Shown here: positions 1-7,219 of the stretch, one piece after another | How positions within the stretch are numbered: position 1 is the stretch's first letter | Layout of the letters: each line of letters starts with the position of its first letter | Assembly: GCA_963792445.1 (NCBI GenBank) | Contig: CAWBWO010000002.1 | Span: forward strand, 1 to 64,000 | Source: Rummeliibacillus sp963792445 | Lineage (GTDB): Bacteria > Bacillota > Bacilli > Bacillales_A > Planococcaceae | Length of the DNA stretch: 64,000 bases | Direction of reading: 5' to 3' | Notes under the pieces: generated by a model | Seen by the model: the letters and a program-made list of their open reading frames with translations, nothing else | Told to the model about the DNA's origin: nothing | Database searches by the model: none | Translations under genes and position numbers: made by a program

Positions 1-293
1 TGTTTTTGACAGGCATCACTGCATTCTTCTTTATGATTGGAATCAGTATGATGGGGAATTCTGTAGAAATTACAACAGATCCTGCTCCAATTTCACATTT
101 TTGGGCAATGATTAATCCAATTGCATTAATGATGACATTAATTACACCAGAAATGTCAGACTCCCTTTATGAGATGACGAAAATCCAATTTCCTGTTTGG
201 GCAGGATATTTAATCTTTTATATAATCATTACAGTGATTTGTCTTTCTATTTCTGTAAAAAAACTTCGAGTCAATATGAAAAAAGCAAAATAA
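1..293 (+). CDS. C-terminal fragment of a membrane protein, possibly an ABC-2 type permease
   Basis: The reading frame is open from the window edge to a TAA at 291-293, so only about the last 96 residues are visible. Two hydrophobic stretches are seen: one at the very start (around ITAFFFMIGISMM) and one near the end (FPVWAGYLIFYIIITVICL), followed by a short basic tail ending KKAK. A short tail after a last membrane helix, with an extracytoplasmic loop containing WAMINPIALM, resembles the end of ABC-2 type permease subunits, but no diagnostic motif is present. Orientation is opposite to the next gene, and the two genes converge on a shared hairpin. The family is a guess; a membrane protein is secure. 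Confidence 0.5.
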   Translation, partial: FLTGITAFFFMIGISMMGNSVEITTDPAPISHFWAMINPIALMMTLITPEMSDSLYEMTKIQFPVWAGYLIFYIIITVICLSISVKKLRVNMKKAK

Positions 294-371
294 AACATAA
301 AATAACATGAATAAACAGAAAATTAAAGAAAAAATAAAATTAAAAGAATAAAAGAATATAAAAATATAAAA

Positions 372-461
372 GAAAGCGACACTATTTATGTACTGCACCC
401 AAAAGTCAGATTTTACTCTAACTTTTGAGGTGTAGTACATTATCATGAGTGCCGCTTTTTA
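372..461. terminator. Bidirectional terminator with a long inserted loop
   Basis: Outer arms AAAGCGACACT (373-383) and AGTGCCGCTTTTT (449-461) pair with one mismatch and end in a T-run, lying between two convergent genes. The loop contains a second, independent inverted repeat (389-439) described separately. Removing that insert would restore an ordinary terminator with a loop of about ten bases. Confidence 0.6.
389..439. mobile_element. 51-bp mini-element made of two IS3/IS150-type ends
   Basis: The sequence starts TGTACTGCACCCAAAAGT and, read from the other strand, also starts TGTACTACACCTCAAAAGT. Such TGTACTGCACCC ends are typical of the IS150 group of the IS3 family (established knowledge). 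The element is flanked on both sides by TTA (386-388 and 440-442), a 3-bp duplication of the size this group makes. No transposase sequence lies between the ends. It sits in the loop of a terminator hairpin. It may be an extreme internal deletion derivative or a MITE; chance similarity is possible because the element is also simply a palindrome. Confidence 0.5.
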
Positions 462-465
462 TCTA

Positions 466-1635
466 TTATTTAATTGAAAAAGATTTTTTGTTCCAAATAA
501 AGGTGATTCCATAACATAAAATTAAGACGACTGTCCCGAGTATAAACGGTAAATTCAAATGCCAATCAAGTAGCGTACCTGCTAATGCTGGGCCAATCAT
601 ATAACCTAAACTCATATAAGCATTATTCATACCGGCCGCATAACCTTGCTCATTGCCAGCTACTTTTGAAATAAGCGTATTTACTGCTGGTCTTATAAGC
701 GTTGTGGAAGTTTGGAATACTGTTGTTACGAAAAGAATAGCAAAGTACTTGCTAACTAAAACCATACCAAGCATAGAGATAGCAGCAACAATAAGACCAA
801 CTAAAATAATGTTCATTTCACCAAATCGCTTGAATAAGCGGTTAAGTAGGATCCCTTGAACGATTACTCCTGCAAAACCACCAACAGTCATAATAATCGC
901 AATATCATTTGGTGTATAGTCGAATTTATAGGTTAAAAACATGGTTAGCGTAGCTTGGAAATTTGCGATTCCAAATGAAAATACAAGAACAACGAGCAAT
1001 AGGACAAAATAAGGTGTTTTAATTGAGCGAAGCATTTCTTTGATGATATTATTTCCAGTTGGTTTTTCAACAATAGTAGGTTTAACATTTGGTAAAAAGA
1101 ATAGTGATAAGATTCCCGCTAAAATTGTAGCACTACCAGCTACGATGAAAGGAAAGTGAATGCTTACATTTGAAAGAGCTCCACCAATTCCAGGTCCAAT
1201 CATAAAACCAAAAGAAATGGCAGCACCAATCAAGCTCATAGCTTTACCACGTTCTTCTACTGTTGTAATATCAGCTGTATACGCCATTATGGGTGGAACT
1301 ATAAAGGCAGAGCCAACACCTGTTAAAAAGCGTAAAACAAAAAGTTCCCATATATGAGTGGAAAAACTAAATAAAATTTGAGTTGTACCATTTAAGATTA
1401 ATCCAAAAATGATTAGCTTCTTTCGACCAATCCGGTCAGATAAGCTTCCTGCAATAGGAGAAAAAATGAATTGAGCAAAGGCAATGCAGGCAATTAAAAA
1501 GCCAAGTACTTGACCTTTAGCACCGAATTCTTTTAAGTAACTTGGCATAATGGGGACAATTAACCCGACTGCACTCATTGTTATAAAAATATCAAACATT
1601 AATAAAATAAGCGCAAATTTTTTGTGTTTATTCAT
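466..1635 (-). CDS. MFS multidrug efflux transporter (NorA/Bmr-like)
   Basis: A 389-residue, 12-helix major facilitator protein, probably a proton-driven drug exporter in the cytoplasmic membrane. The motif-A loop GSLSDRIGRKK follows helix 2, and the antiporter motif C is visible as SFGFMIGPGIGG in helix 5, which marks the drug:H+ antiporter-1 group. Length agrees with NorA, Bmr and Blt. The ATG at 1635 is preceded by AAAGGAG about a dozen bases upstream. The gene is monocistronic: it has its own promoter with a palindromic operator at 1695-1736 and ends in the bidirectional terminator at 372-461. The substrate cannot be told from sequence. Confidence 0.85.
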   Translation of the reverse strand: MNKHKKFALILLMFDIFITMSAVGLIVPIMPSYLKEFGAKGQVLGFLIACIAFAQFIFSPIAGSLSDRIGRKKLIIFGLILNGTTQILFSFSTHIWELFVLRFLTGVGSAFIVPPIMAYTADITTVEERGKAMSLIGAAISFGFMIGPGIGGALSNVSIHFPFIVAGSATILAGILSLFFLPNVKPTIVEKPTGNNIIKEMLRSIKTPYFVLLLVVLVFSFGIANFQATLTMFLTYKFDYTPNDIAIIMTVGGFAGVIVQGILLNRLFKRFGEMNIILVGLIVAAISMLGMVLVSKYFAILFVTTVFQTSTTLIRPAVNTLISKVAGNEQGYAAGMNNAYMSLGYMIGPALAGTLLDWHLNLPFILGTVVLILCYGITFIWNKKSFSIK

Positions 1636-1694
1636 ATATATATATCTTTCTCCTTTTTATTTCGTATAGCTAAGTATTTTTTGCGATAAATCCA

Positions 1695-1736
1695 ATTATA
1701 TATCTAGTTACTCCTTGAATCAATAAAATTGATTCA
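1695..1736 (-). promoter_or_regulatory. SigA promoter and palindromic operator of the MFS gene
   Basis: On the minus strand, TTGATT (1718-1723) and TATAAT (1695-1700) are separated by 17 bases. A perfect 21-bp inverted repeat, TGAATCAAT-AAA-ATTGATTCA (1716-1736), covers the -35 box. Such an arrangement suggests repression by a dimeric regulator (TetR, MarR or similar), but no regulator gene is adjacent. Confidence 0.65.
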
Positions 1737-1761
1737 TAGTAAAACATTTTAATTGCAATTT

Positions 1762-1811
1762 AAAAGACTGTCCTAGAATGAATTACTTATACATGTATTG
1801 GACAGTCCTTT
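1762..1811 (-). terminator. Terminator of the potABCD operon
   Basis: Downstream of the potD stop (minus strand), AAAGGACTGTCC pairs across a loop of about 26 bases with GGACAGTCTTTT, ending in a T-run. Confidence 0.7.
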
Positions 1812-1819
1812 GTTAAATT

Positions 1820-2893
1820 TTACCTTATAGACATTTTAAATTTCAAGAATAACTCATTATATTCGCCGATTTTTTCTTTTCCTAAGTTTTTATACACATG
1901 AAGTTTACTACGCACTTCCTTTGAAGGATAGTATCGTTCATCCTTCACGATTTCAGAATCTAGTAATTTTAAAGCAGCTTTGTTTGGGGTAGAGTAACCG
2001 ACATAATCAGCATTTTGCGCGGCCACTTTTGGATTTAACATAAAATTGATAAATTTATGGGCACCTTCGATATTTTTAGATGTTTTGGGAATCACCATAT
2101 TATCAAACCATAAGTTTGATCCTTCTTTTGGAACAGTGTACGTTAAATCTTCGTTTTCGAACATCATATCCGCTGCTTGGCCTGACCAAGTTAATGCAAC
2201 TTCAGCATCTCCATTGATCATCAATTGTGTTACTTCATCTCCAATAACAGCTTTCACATTTGGTGCCATCTTGATAAGTTTGTCCGTAGCAGCATTCAAT
2301 TCAGCACTATCTGTTGAATTCAATGATTTCCCCATACTATTTAAACCAACACCTATAACTTCACGTGCGCTATCAACTAATATGACTTGGCCTTTTAAAG
2401 AAGGGTCCCATAAATCATCCCAACTATTGAAGTTATAGCCTTTTAATAGTTTTGTATTATAGACAATTCCTACAGTACCCCAAAAATAAGGAATGGAGTA
2501 TTCGTTACCTTTATCAAAGTCTAAGTTTAAGAAATCAGGATCGATGTTTTTTAAATTTGGAATTTGATTATGATCGATTTTTTTTAATAAATGAAGTTCT
2601 TTCATTTGTTCAATCGTGTATTCGGATGGAACCGCGATATCATAGTTTGTACCGCCTTGTTCAATTTTCGTCATCATTGCTTCATTGGAATCGAAAGTTT
2701 CATATATCACGTGGATTCCTGTCTCTTTTTCAAATTGCTTTAGTAAATCAGGATCAATATATTCACCCCAGTTATAAACCGTCAAAATATTTTTGCCAGA
2801 TTTACCTGATGTGGAATCCATGGCGTATGCAATATACATAAGTACACCACAGCCTAATAAAATACCAATGGCTGCTCGAATTAAGGATTTCAT
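1820..2893 (-). CDS. potD: Spermidine/putrescine ABC transporter substrate-binding protein
   Basis: A 357-residue extracytoplasmic binding protein delivering polyamines to PotABC. An N-terminal hydrophobic segment (about residues 5-25, containing LLGC) anchors or exports it; whether Cys15 is lipidated is uncertain because the residues after it remain hydrophobic. The mature part starts with the family hallmark TVYNWGEYIDPDLL, followed by FEKETGI and YETFDSNEAMMTKI as in PotD/PotF proteins. The ATG overlaps the potC stop by 4 bases (ATGA), indicating translational coupling; it is the last gene of the operon and is followed by a terminator. Confidence 0.92.
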   Translation of the reverse strand: MKSLIRAAIGILLGCGVLMYIAYAMDSTSGKSGKNILTVYNWGEYIDPDLLKQFEKETGIHVIYETFDSNEAMMTKIEQGGTNYDIAVPSEYTIEQMKELHLLKKIDHNQIPNLKNIDPDFLNLDFDKGNEYSIPYFWGTVGIVYNTKLLKGYNFNSWDDLWDPSLKGQVILVDSAREVIGVGLNSMGKSLNSTDSAELNAATDKLIKMAPNVKAVIGDEVTQLMINGDAEVALTWSGQAADMMFENEDLTYTVPKEGSNLWFDNMVIPKTSKNIEGAHKFINFMLNPKVAAQNADYVGYSTPNKAALKLLDSEIVKDERYYPSKEVRSKLHVYKNLGKEKIGEYNELFLKFKMSIR

Positions 2894-3684
2894 TTATGAG
2901 CCCCCGTTCTTGTTTGACGATTTGTCATAAAGTAATAACCTAATACGAGGAGTAAAGTTACAAAGAACACCAATCCGGATATCGCATTTACCGTTAAAGA
3001 AACACCTGCTCTTGCCATCGAATAAATCTCAACAGATAGAGTACTAAATCCATTGCCAGTAACAAAGAATGTAACAGCAAAGTCATCTAAAGAATACGTT
3101 AAAGCCATGAAGAACCCAGCGAAAATTCCTGGTTTGATAAATGGCAAAATAACACGTGTCATGACATCGCGCCGACTAGCACCTAAATCTCGCGCAGCAT
3201 CAATAAGTGATGGATTCATTTCTTGTAATTTCGGTAATACCATTAAGACAACAATTGGAATACTAAAGGCAATATGTGCGAGTAACACCGATGTAAAGCC
3301 TAATTTAACACCAACCAATGTAAATAAAATTAAGAAAGAAGCACCAATAATAACATCAGGGCTAACAATTAGAATGTTATTCAATGATAGTAGTATATTT
3401 CGTAATTGACGATTTCTTATTGTAATAATACCAATTGCTCCAAGAGTACCAACGATTGTTGAGATTAGTGCAGACAAAAGGGCTACAACAACTGTATTGA
3501 TCAAAATGACAATTAGTCTTGAATCTTGAAATACATCCTTATAATGACTCAATGAAAATGATTGGAAGTTCGTCATTGAATCGCCACTATTGAAAGAATA
3601 AAACACAAGGTACAAAATAGGTGCATAAAGAACGACAAATACAAAGGACATATAGAGTTTTGATTTTTTACTTAGTTTTTCCAT
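2890..3684 (-). CDS. potC: Spermidine/putrescine ABC transporter permease PotC
   Basis: A 264-residue inner-membrane permease with about six predicted helices. The conserved cytoplasmic EAA loop that contacts the ATPase is seen as DAARDLGASRRDVMTRVILP. It pairs with PotB to form the channel for polyamines. The start overlaps the end of potB by 13 bases and the stop overlaps the potD start by 4 bases, so the four genes are a tightly packed operon. Length is normal for PotC. Confidence 0.92.
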   Translation of the reverse strand: MEKLSKKSKLYMSFVFVVLYAPILYLVFYSFNSGDSMTNFQSFSLSHYKDVFQDSRLIVILINTVVVALLSALISTIVGTLGAIGIITIRNRQLRNILLSLNNILIVSPDVIIGASFLILFTLVGVKLGFTSVLLAHIAFSIPIVVLMVLPKLQEMNPSLIDAARDLGASRRDVMTRVILPFIKPGIFAGFFMALTYSLDDFAVTFFVTGNGFSTLSVEIYSMARAGVSLTVNAISGLVFFVTLLLVLGYYFMTNRQTRTGAHK

Positions 3685-4490
3685 GATGTACCTCTCCTTT
3701 TTCGTCTTTCACCAGTAATAAACATAATGATCAACATGAAGATAATTAAAAATACAGCGATTGTTGAACCCATTCCCCAATTTTGTGTGACTAAGAATTG
3801 TTCTTCAATCGCAGTACCAAGTGTAATCACGCGATTTCCAGCGATTAATCGGGTAATCATAAATAATGATAGGGATGGGATGAATACAGCTTGAACTCCC
3901 GCTTTAATCCCATTCATTGTTAACGGGATCACTACTCTTCGTAAAGTCATTAATTTTGAAGCACCCAAATCGCGTGATGCATAAATTAGTGCAGGGTTAA
4001 GTTTATCCAGTGCATTGAATATCGGTAAAATCATGAATGGTATGAAAATATATACCGAAACAAATACGAAAGCATAATCTGTAAATAGTATTTGTTGATG
4101 TGGTAATCCAATCGCTTGAACAAATGTATTAATTGGACCCCTATTCCCGAATATACCGATAAAAGCGTAAGTTTTTAATAGAAGATTAATCCATGAAGGA
4201 ATAATGATTAAAATGAGCCAAAGGCGTTTGTGTTTTAATTTCGTGATGACATATGCTGCTGGATAGGAAACCAATAATGAAAATAAGGTTATGAGAAATG
4301 CATACCAAAACGAACTTAATGTCATTTTTAAATAAACGCTAGTAAGGAAGTTTTTATAATTTTCAAGAGTAAAATGGCCATGTAAATCTAACAATGAAAA
4401 GTACACTACTAAAAGAATCGGTGCGATGACAAAGAAAAGAATCCAAATATAGTAGGGGATAATAGAGCGTAAATTTCCTTTTTTACGCAT
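3672..4490 (-). CDS. potB: Spermidine/putrescine ABC transporter permease PotB
   Basis: A 272-residue membrane permease, partner of PotC. The EAA loop appears as YASRDLGASKLMTLRRVVIP, and the N-terminus starts basic before the first helix (IIPYYIWILFFVIAPILL). The gene overlaps potA upstream by 8 bases and potC downstream by 13 bases. Nothing unusual is seen in it. Confidence 0.92.
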   Translation of the reverse strand: MRKKGNLRSIIPYYIWILFFVIAPILLVVYFSLLDLHGHFTLENYKNFLTSVYLKMTLSSFWYAFLITLFSLLVSYPAAYVITKLKHKRLWLILIIIPSWINLLLKTYAFIGIFGNRGPINTFVQAIGLPHQQILFTDYAFVFVSVYIFIPFMILPIFNALDKLNPALIYASRDLGASKLMTLRRVVIPLTMNGIKAGVQAVFIPSLSLFMITRLIAGNRVITLGTAIEEQFLVTQNWGMGSTIAVFLIIFMLIIMFITGERRKRRGTSWKN

Positions 4491-5586
4491 TGGTTATATC
4501 TCCGTAAGATTCTAAACGTCTATCAAAATCTTCTTCGGATTCATTTAACCGCATAACATGAATTGCTTCAGGATCAAAATCTAAGCCAATTTTTGCACCA
4601 ACATCTGCTTTTTTTAATGAGTGGACAAGCCATTCATTGCCATCTTGATCGTAAGTAGAAAGTTCATAATGAACACCGCGGAATAATTGGGTGTCTACGG
4701 TTACAACAAGTTTACCGTTTGTGACGTCTGTTATTTCTAAATCTTCAGGTCGAATTACAACATCTACTTTTTCGTTTGGATTTAATCCTTTATCTACACA
4801 CTCAAATGTCTTTCCAGTAAATGTGACCTCAAAATCTTTTACCATTGTACCTGGTACAATATTAGACTCTCCGATAAAATCTGCTACAAATCTGTTTATA
4901 GGTTCATCATAGATATCAACAGGAGAACCACTTTGTTCAATTTTCCCTTCATGTAGGACGAAAATTTCATCTGACATGGCAAGAGCTTCTTCTTGGTCAT
5001 GTGTTACAAAGACAAATGTCTTGCCCAAACGTTGTTGCAATTCACGTAATTCATATTGCATTTCTGTACGAAGTTTTAAGTCAAGTGCAGAAAGCGGTTC
5101 ATCTAAAAGGATAATTTCAGGATCATTGACAATTGCACGTGCAATAGCTACACGTTGCCGTTGCCCGCCCGACATTTCTGAAATTTCTCTTTGACTATAT
5201 CCTTCTAGATTCACAAATTTTAATGATTCTTCAACTCTTTTCGTAATCTCTGTCTCACTTATTTTTTTAATGCGTAATCCAAATGCTACATTTTCAAAAA
5301 CATTGAAATGTGGAAATAATGCGTAATCTTGAAATACAGTGTTCACTTGACGCTCATTTGCAGGAACATGATTAATTTTCTTATTGTTAAAATAGATAGA
5401 GCCATTCGTTGGTTCCATAAAACCAGCAATGAGGCGAAGTATGGTTGTTTTTCCACAACCAGAAGGACCGAGTAATGTATAGAACTTACCACGTTCCAGT
5501 TCAAAGCTAATATCTTTTAATACATTGGTACCATCGCTATATGATTTCGAAACATGATCGAAACGAATAATTGTGTTTTCCGACAT
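4483..5586 (-). CDS. potA: Spermidine/putrescine ABC transporter ATP-binding protein
   Basis: A 367-residue ATPase that powers polyamine import. Walker A is GPSGCGKTT at residues 40-48, the signature is MSGGQRQR, Walker B is IILLDEPLSALD and the switch histidine lies in FVTHDQEEA. A C-terminal TOBE-like domain of about 120 residues follows (VVIRPEDLEI), as usual for PotA and related importer ATPases. It is the first transporter gene of the operon, 16 bases after the XRE regulator gene, so regulator and transporter are probably co-transcribed. Confidence 0.93.
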   Translation of the reverse strand: MSENTIIRFDHVSKSYSDGTNVLKDISFELERGKFYTLLGPSGCGKTTILRLIAGFMEPTNGSIYFNNKKINHVPANERQVNTVFQDYALFPHFNVFENVAFGLRIKKISETEITKRVEESLKFVNLEGYSQREISEMSGGQRQRVAIARAIVNDPEIILLDEPLSALDLKLRTEMQYELRELQQRLGKTFVFVTHDQEEALAMSDEIFVLHEGKIEQSGSPVDIYDEPINRFVADFIGESNIVPGTMVKDFEVTFTGKTFECVDKGLNPNEKVDVVIRPEDLEITDVTNGKLVVTVDTQLFRGVHYELSTYDQDGNEWLVHSLKKADVGAKIGLDFDPEAIHVMRLNESEEDFDRRLESYGDITNA

Positions 5587-5602
5587 TTACGGGCCTCCTA
5601 AG

Positions 5603-6145
5603 CTACAAATATGATTCAGTTGCGACAAGCAATATCTCGGATTTGCCTGAATAATCATTGAACAATTGATGTTCGTCTGAAGCATCAAAGTAGATTGTGT
5701 TTCCTTTTGACGCTACAAATTCTTGTTTACCTAAAACAAGCCGTACTCTTCCTGTTAACACATTAATAAAAGTTTCTGATAGAGATGGTTCAAAGTGTTT
5801 GAATTCTCCATGCTCTTCAAAAGTGATCCTAACAGGTTCCATTTCTTTTTCATTTGAAGTAGGGATTAGCCATTCCATACAATACCCCTTTTCTTCATCT
5901 GTAAAAATGGTATGGTCTACTTCGGTGTAGACAATTTTCTTCTCCTCAGGTTCATCATCGAAGAATGCTTTTGGCGTAGTGCCTAGAACTTCTAATAATG
6001 CAAAGAATGTTTCAATAGAGGGAGAGTTTAAATCTCTTTCAAGTTGAGAGATGTACCCTTTACTCAAATCAGTTCGTTCGCCCAATTCTTCTTGAGTAAG
6101 CCCTTTTTTTAGACGAAGACGTTTTATTTTTTGTCCGATTTGCAT
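5603..6145 (-). CDS. XRE-family regulator with C-terminal cupin domain (polyamine operon regulator)
   Basis: A 180-residue protein with an N-terminal helix-turn-helix (IGQKIKRLRLKKGLTQEELG, then LSKGYISQLERDLNSPSI) and a C-terminal cupin-like sensor part (EHGEFKHFEPSLSETFINVLTGRVRLVLG). The same architecture is known in PuuR-type regulators that respond to polyamines or related small molecules. It is the first gene of the potABCD operon. Direct repeats lying just downstream of the likely promoter (6195-6247) suggest autorepression; the ligand is inferred from context only. Confidence 0.85.
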   Translation of the reverse strand: MQIGQKIKRLRLKKGLTQEELGERTDLSKGYISQLERDLNSPSIETFFALLEVLGTTPKAFFDDEPEEKKIVYTEVDHTIFTDEEKGYCMEWLIPTSNEKEMEPVRITFEEHGEFKHFEPSLSETFINVLTGRVRLVLGKQEFVASKGNTIYFDASDEHQLFNDYSGKSEILLVATESYL

Positions 6146-6194
6146 CGATTTTACTCCTTGTTTAGTTTGTTATTTGTAAATTTTAGGGGATAGA

Positions 6195-6270
6195 GTTTAC
6201 TTTTATCTAACTTTTAGTAATAAAGTTTACTTTAGCAAAACTTTTAGTTTACTGAGTCGCTTCTATTATA
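6195..6270 (-). promoter_or_regulatory. pot operon promoter -10 and repeated operator
   Basis: On the minus strand a TATAAT (6265-6270) lies about 120 bases before the regulator start; no good -35 is seen. Just downstream are two imperfect 23-bp direct repeats of GTTTACTTT(N5-6)AACTTTTAG (plus-strand reading, 6195-6217 and 6225-6247) spaced exactly 30 bp apart, plus a further GTTTAC at 6247-6252. The three-helical-turn spacing and the position suggest binding sites for the XRE/cupin protein encoded by the first gene. Confidence 0.5.
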
Positions 6271-6294
6271 CAAAATTATGAGTTATAAAAACAC

Positions 6295-6323
6295 AAAAAA
6301 GGAGCCAATTAGACTCCTTTTTT
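6295..6323. terminator. Terminator after the LytTR gene
   Basis: AAAAAAGGAG (6295-6304) pairs with CTCCTTTTTT (6314-6323), 17 bases beyond the LytTR gene stop on the minus strand; T-runs on both strands. Confidence 0.75.
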
Positions 6324-6339
6324 CGTGAATTTATGATAG

Positions 6340-7020
6340 CTAAAATTCTAGTACTCTTTTTACTTCATTTAGGTATGATTGGCTTACTGTTAGTTCTGTG
6401 CCATCTTGCATCGTGATCATTAGATTTGAGGAGAAGTCACGTGTAATTCGATTGATTGCATGGATGTTAATAATATATGAACGATGAATTCTTAAAAAAT
6501 AGTCTGGTAATCTTTTTTGGAGTTCTTTTAATGTTAAGTTAATTTTGTATTGTTCACTGCCTGCATAAAACCAGTTTTTCTTATTGAGACTTTCAAAATG
6601 AGAGATCTTTTCTATAGGAATGGGGGCCCATTCATCTTGTTGCTTGCCTGTTACAAAACGTAAAGGATTTTTTTTCACTTCTTGTGTGCCTTGTGTACAT
6701 TGTGAATAAATTACAATTAAAGCAGCAGGTTCACCTAAAAAATCGATGGGATATCCAATTTCGAATAATGGTGTATGATTTTTCTCCTGCTCTATAACAG
6801 CTTCGATTTTCATTCTTTCCTTAATCACACGCTCTGCAATACTCCCTTCGATGATTTCATTTCCATTTTCTAAAAGAATGTCATTCGCGCCTGCTACATA
6901 GTAGACATAAGCTTTCCCAACAGCTATAGCGATAGAGGCGTCTTTCGGAATCCAATCTTTTAATACACGACAATATTGCTCTGCTAATTCCTTCACTAAA
7001 ATGGCTGTGTTATGTATCAT
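6340..7020 (-). CDS. LytTR-domain transcriptional regulator with an N-terminal sensor-like region
   Basis: A 226-residue protein. The C-terminal ~100 residues are a LytTR DNA-binding domain: KISHFESLNKKNWFYAG, then LPDYFLRIHRSYIINIHAI and TELTVSQSYLNEVKRVL. The N-terminal ~110 residues are not a receiver domain; they look like a small-molecule or PAS/GAF-like sensor (IAIAVGKAYVYYVAGAN, GYPIDFLGEPAALIVI). The start at 7020 (MIHNT) was chosen because AGGAGGAG lies six bases upstream; an ATG 33 bases further upstream has no ribosome site. It is divergent from aceA across 199 bp, so control of the glyoxylate genes is a reasonable inference. Confidence 0.8.
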   Translation of the reverse strand: MIHNTAILVKELAEQYCRVLKDWIPKDASIAIAVGKAYVYYVAGANDILLENGNEIIEGSIAERVIKERMKIEAVIEQEKNHTPLFEIGYPIDFLGEPAALIVIYSQCTQGTQEVKKNPLRFVTGKQQDEWAPIPIEKISHFESLNKKNWFYAGSEQYKINLTLKELQKRLPDYFLRIHRSYIINIHAINRITRDFSSNLMITMQDGTELTVSQSYLNEVKRVLEF

Positions 7021-7109
7021 TTTTCTCCTCCTCAACTCATCCTGAATAATCATTCATCTGTCGTAAAAAAAAGGGATTTTATCCAAAAACAATAACAAAA
7101 TACATTAAC

Positions 7110-7131
7110 TGTTGTATATTAGTTTACAACA
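7110..7131. promoter_or_regulatory. Dyad in the LytTR-aceA divergent region
   Basis: TGTTGTA (7110-7116) and TACAACA (7125-7131) form an inverted repeat in the 199-bp intergenic region between divergent genes. LytTR proteins usually bind direct repeats, so this may serve another regulator. No convincing -35/-10 pair was identified for either gene. Confidence 0.35.
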
Positions 7132-7219
7132 ACGGTAGCTGTTATGCAACAAAGTATAGGGGTGTATTTTATTTTATTAAGTTAGCTAGCGTTCAACAAA
7201 GTGGAAGGTGTGAATTGAT

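Noticed and set aside
210..446. Minus-strand frame rich in Phe/Tyr at the left edge
   Set aside because: It crosses the terminator hairpin and the end of the membrane protein gene; low-complexity AT-rich translation.
2452..2841. Plus-strand open frame opposite potD
   Set aside because: It is the antisense shadow of potD, with no ribosome site and non-protein-like composition.
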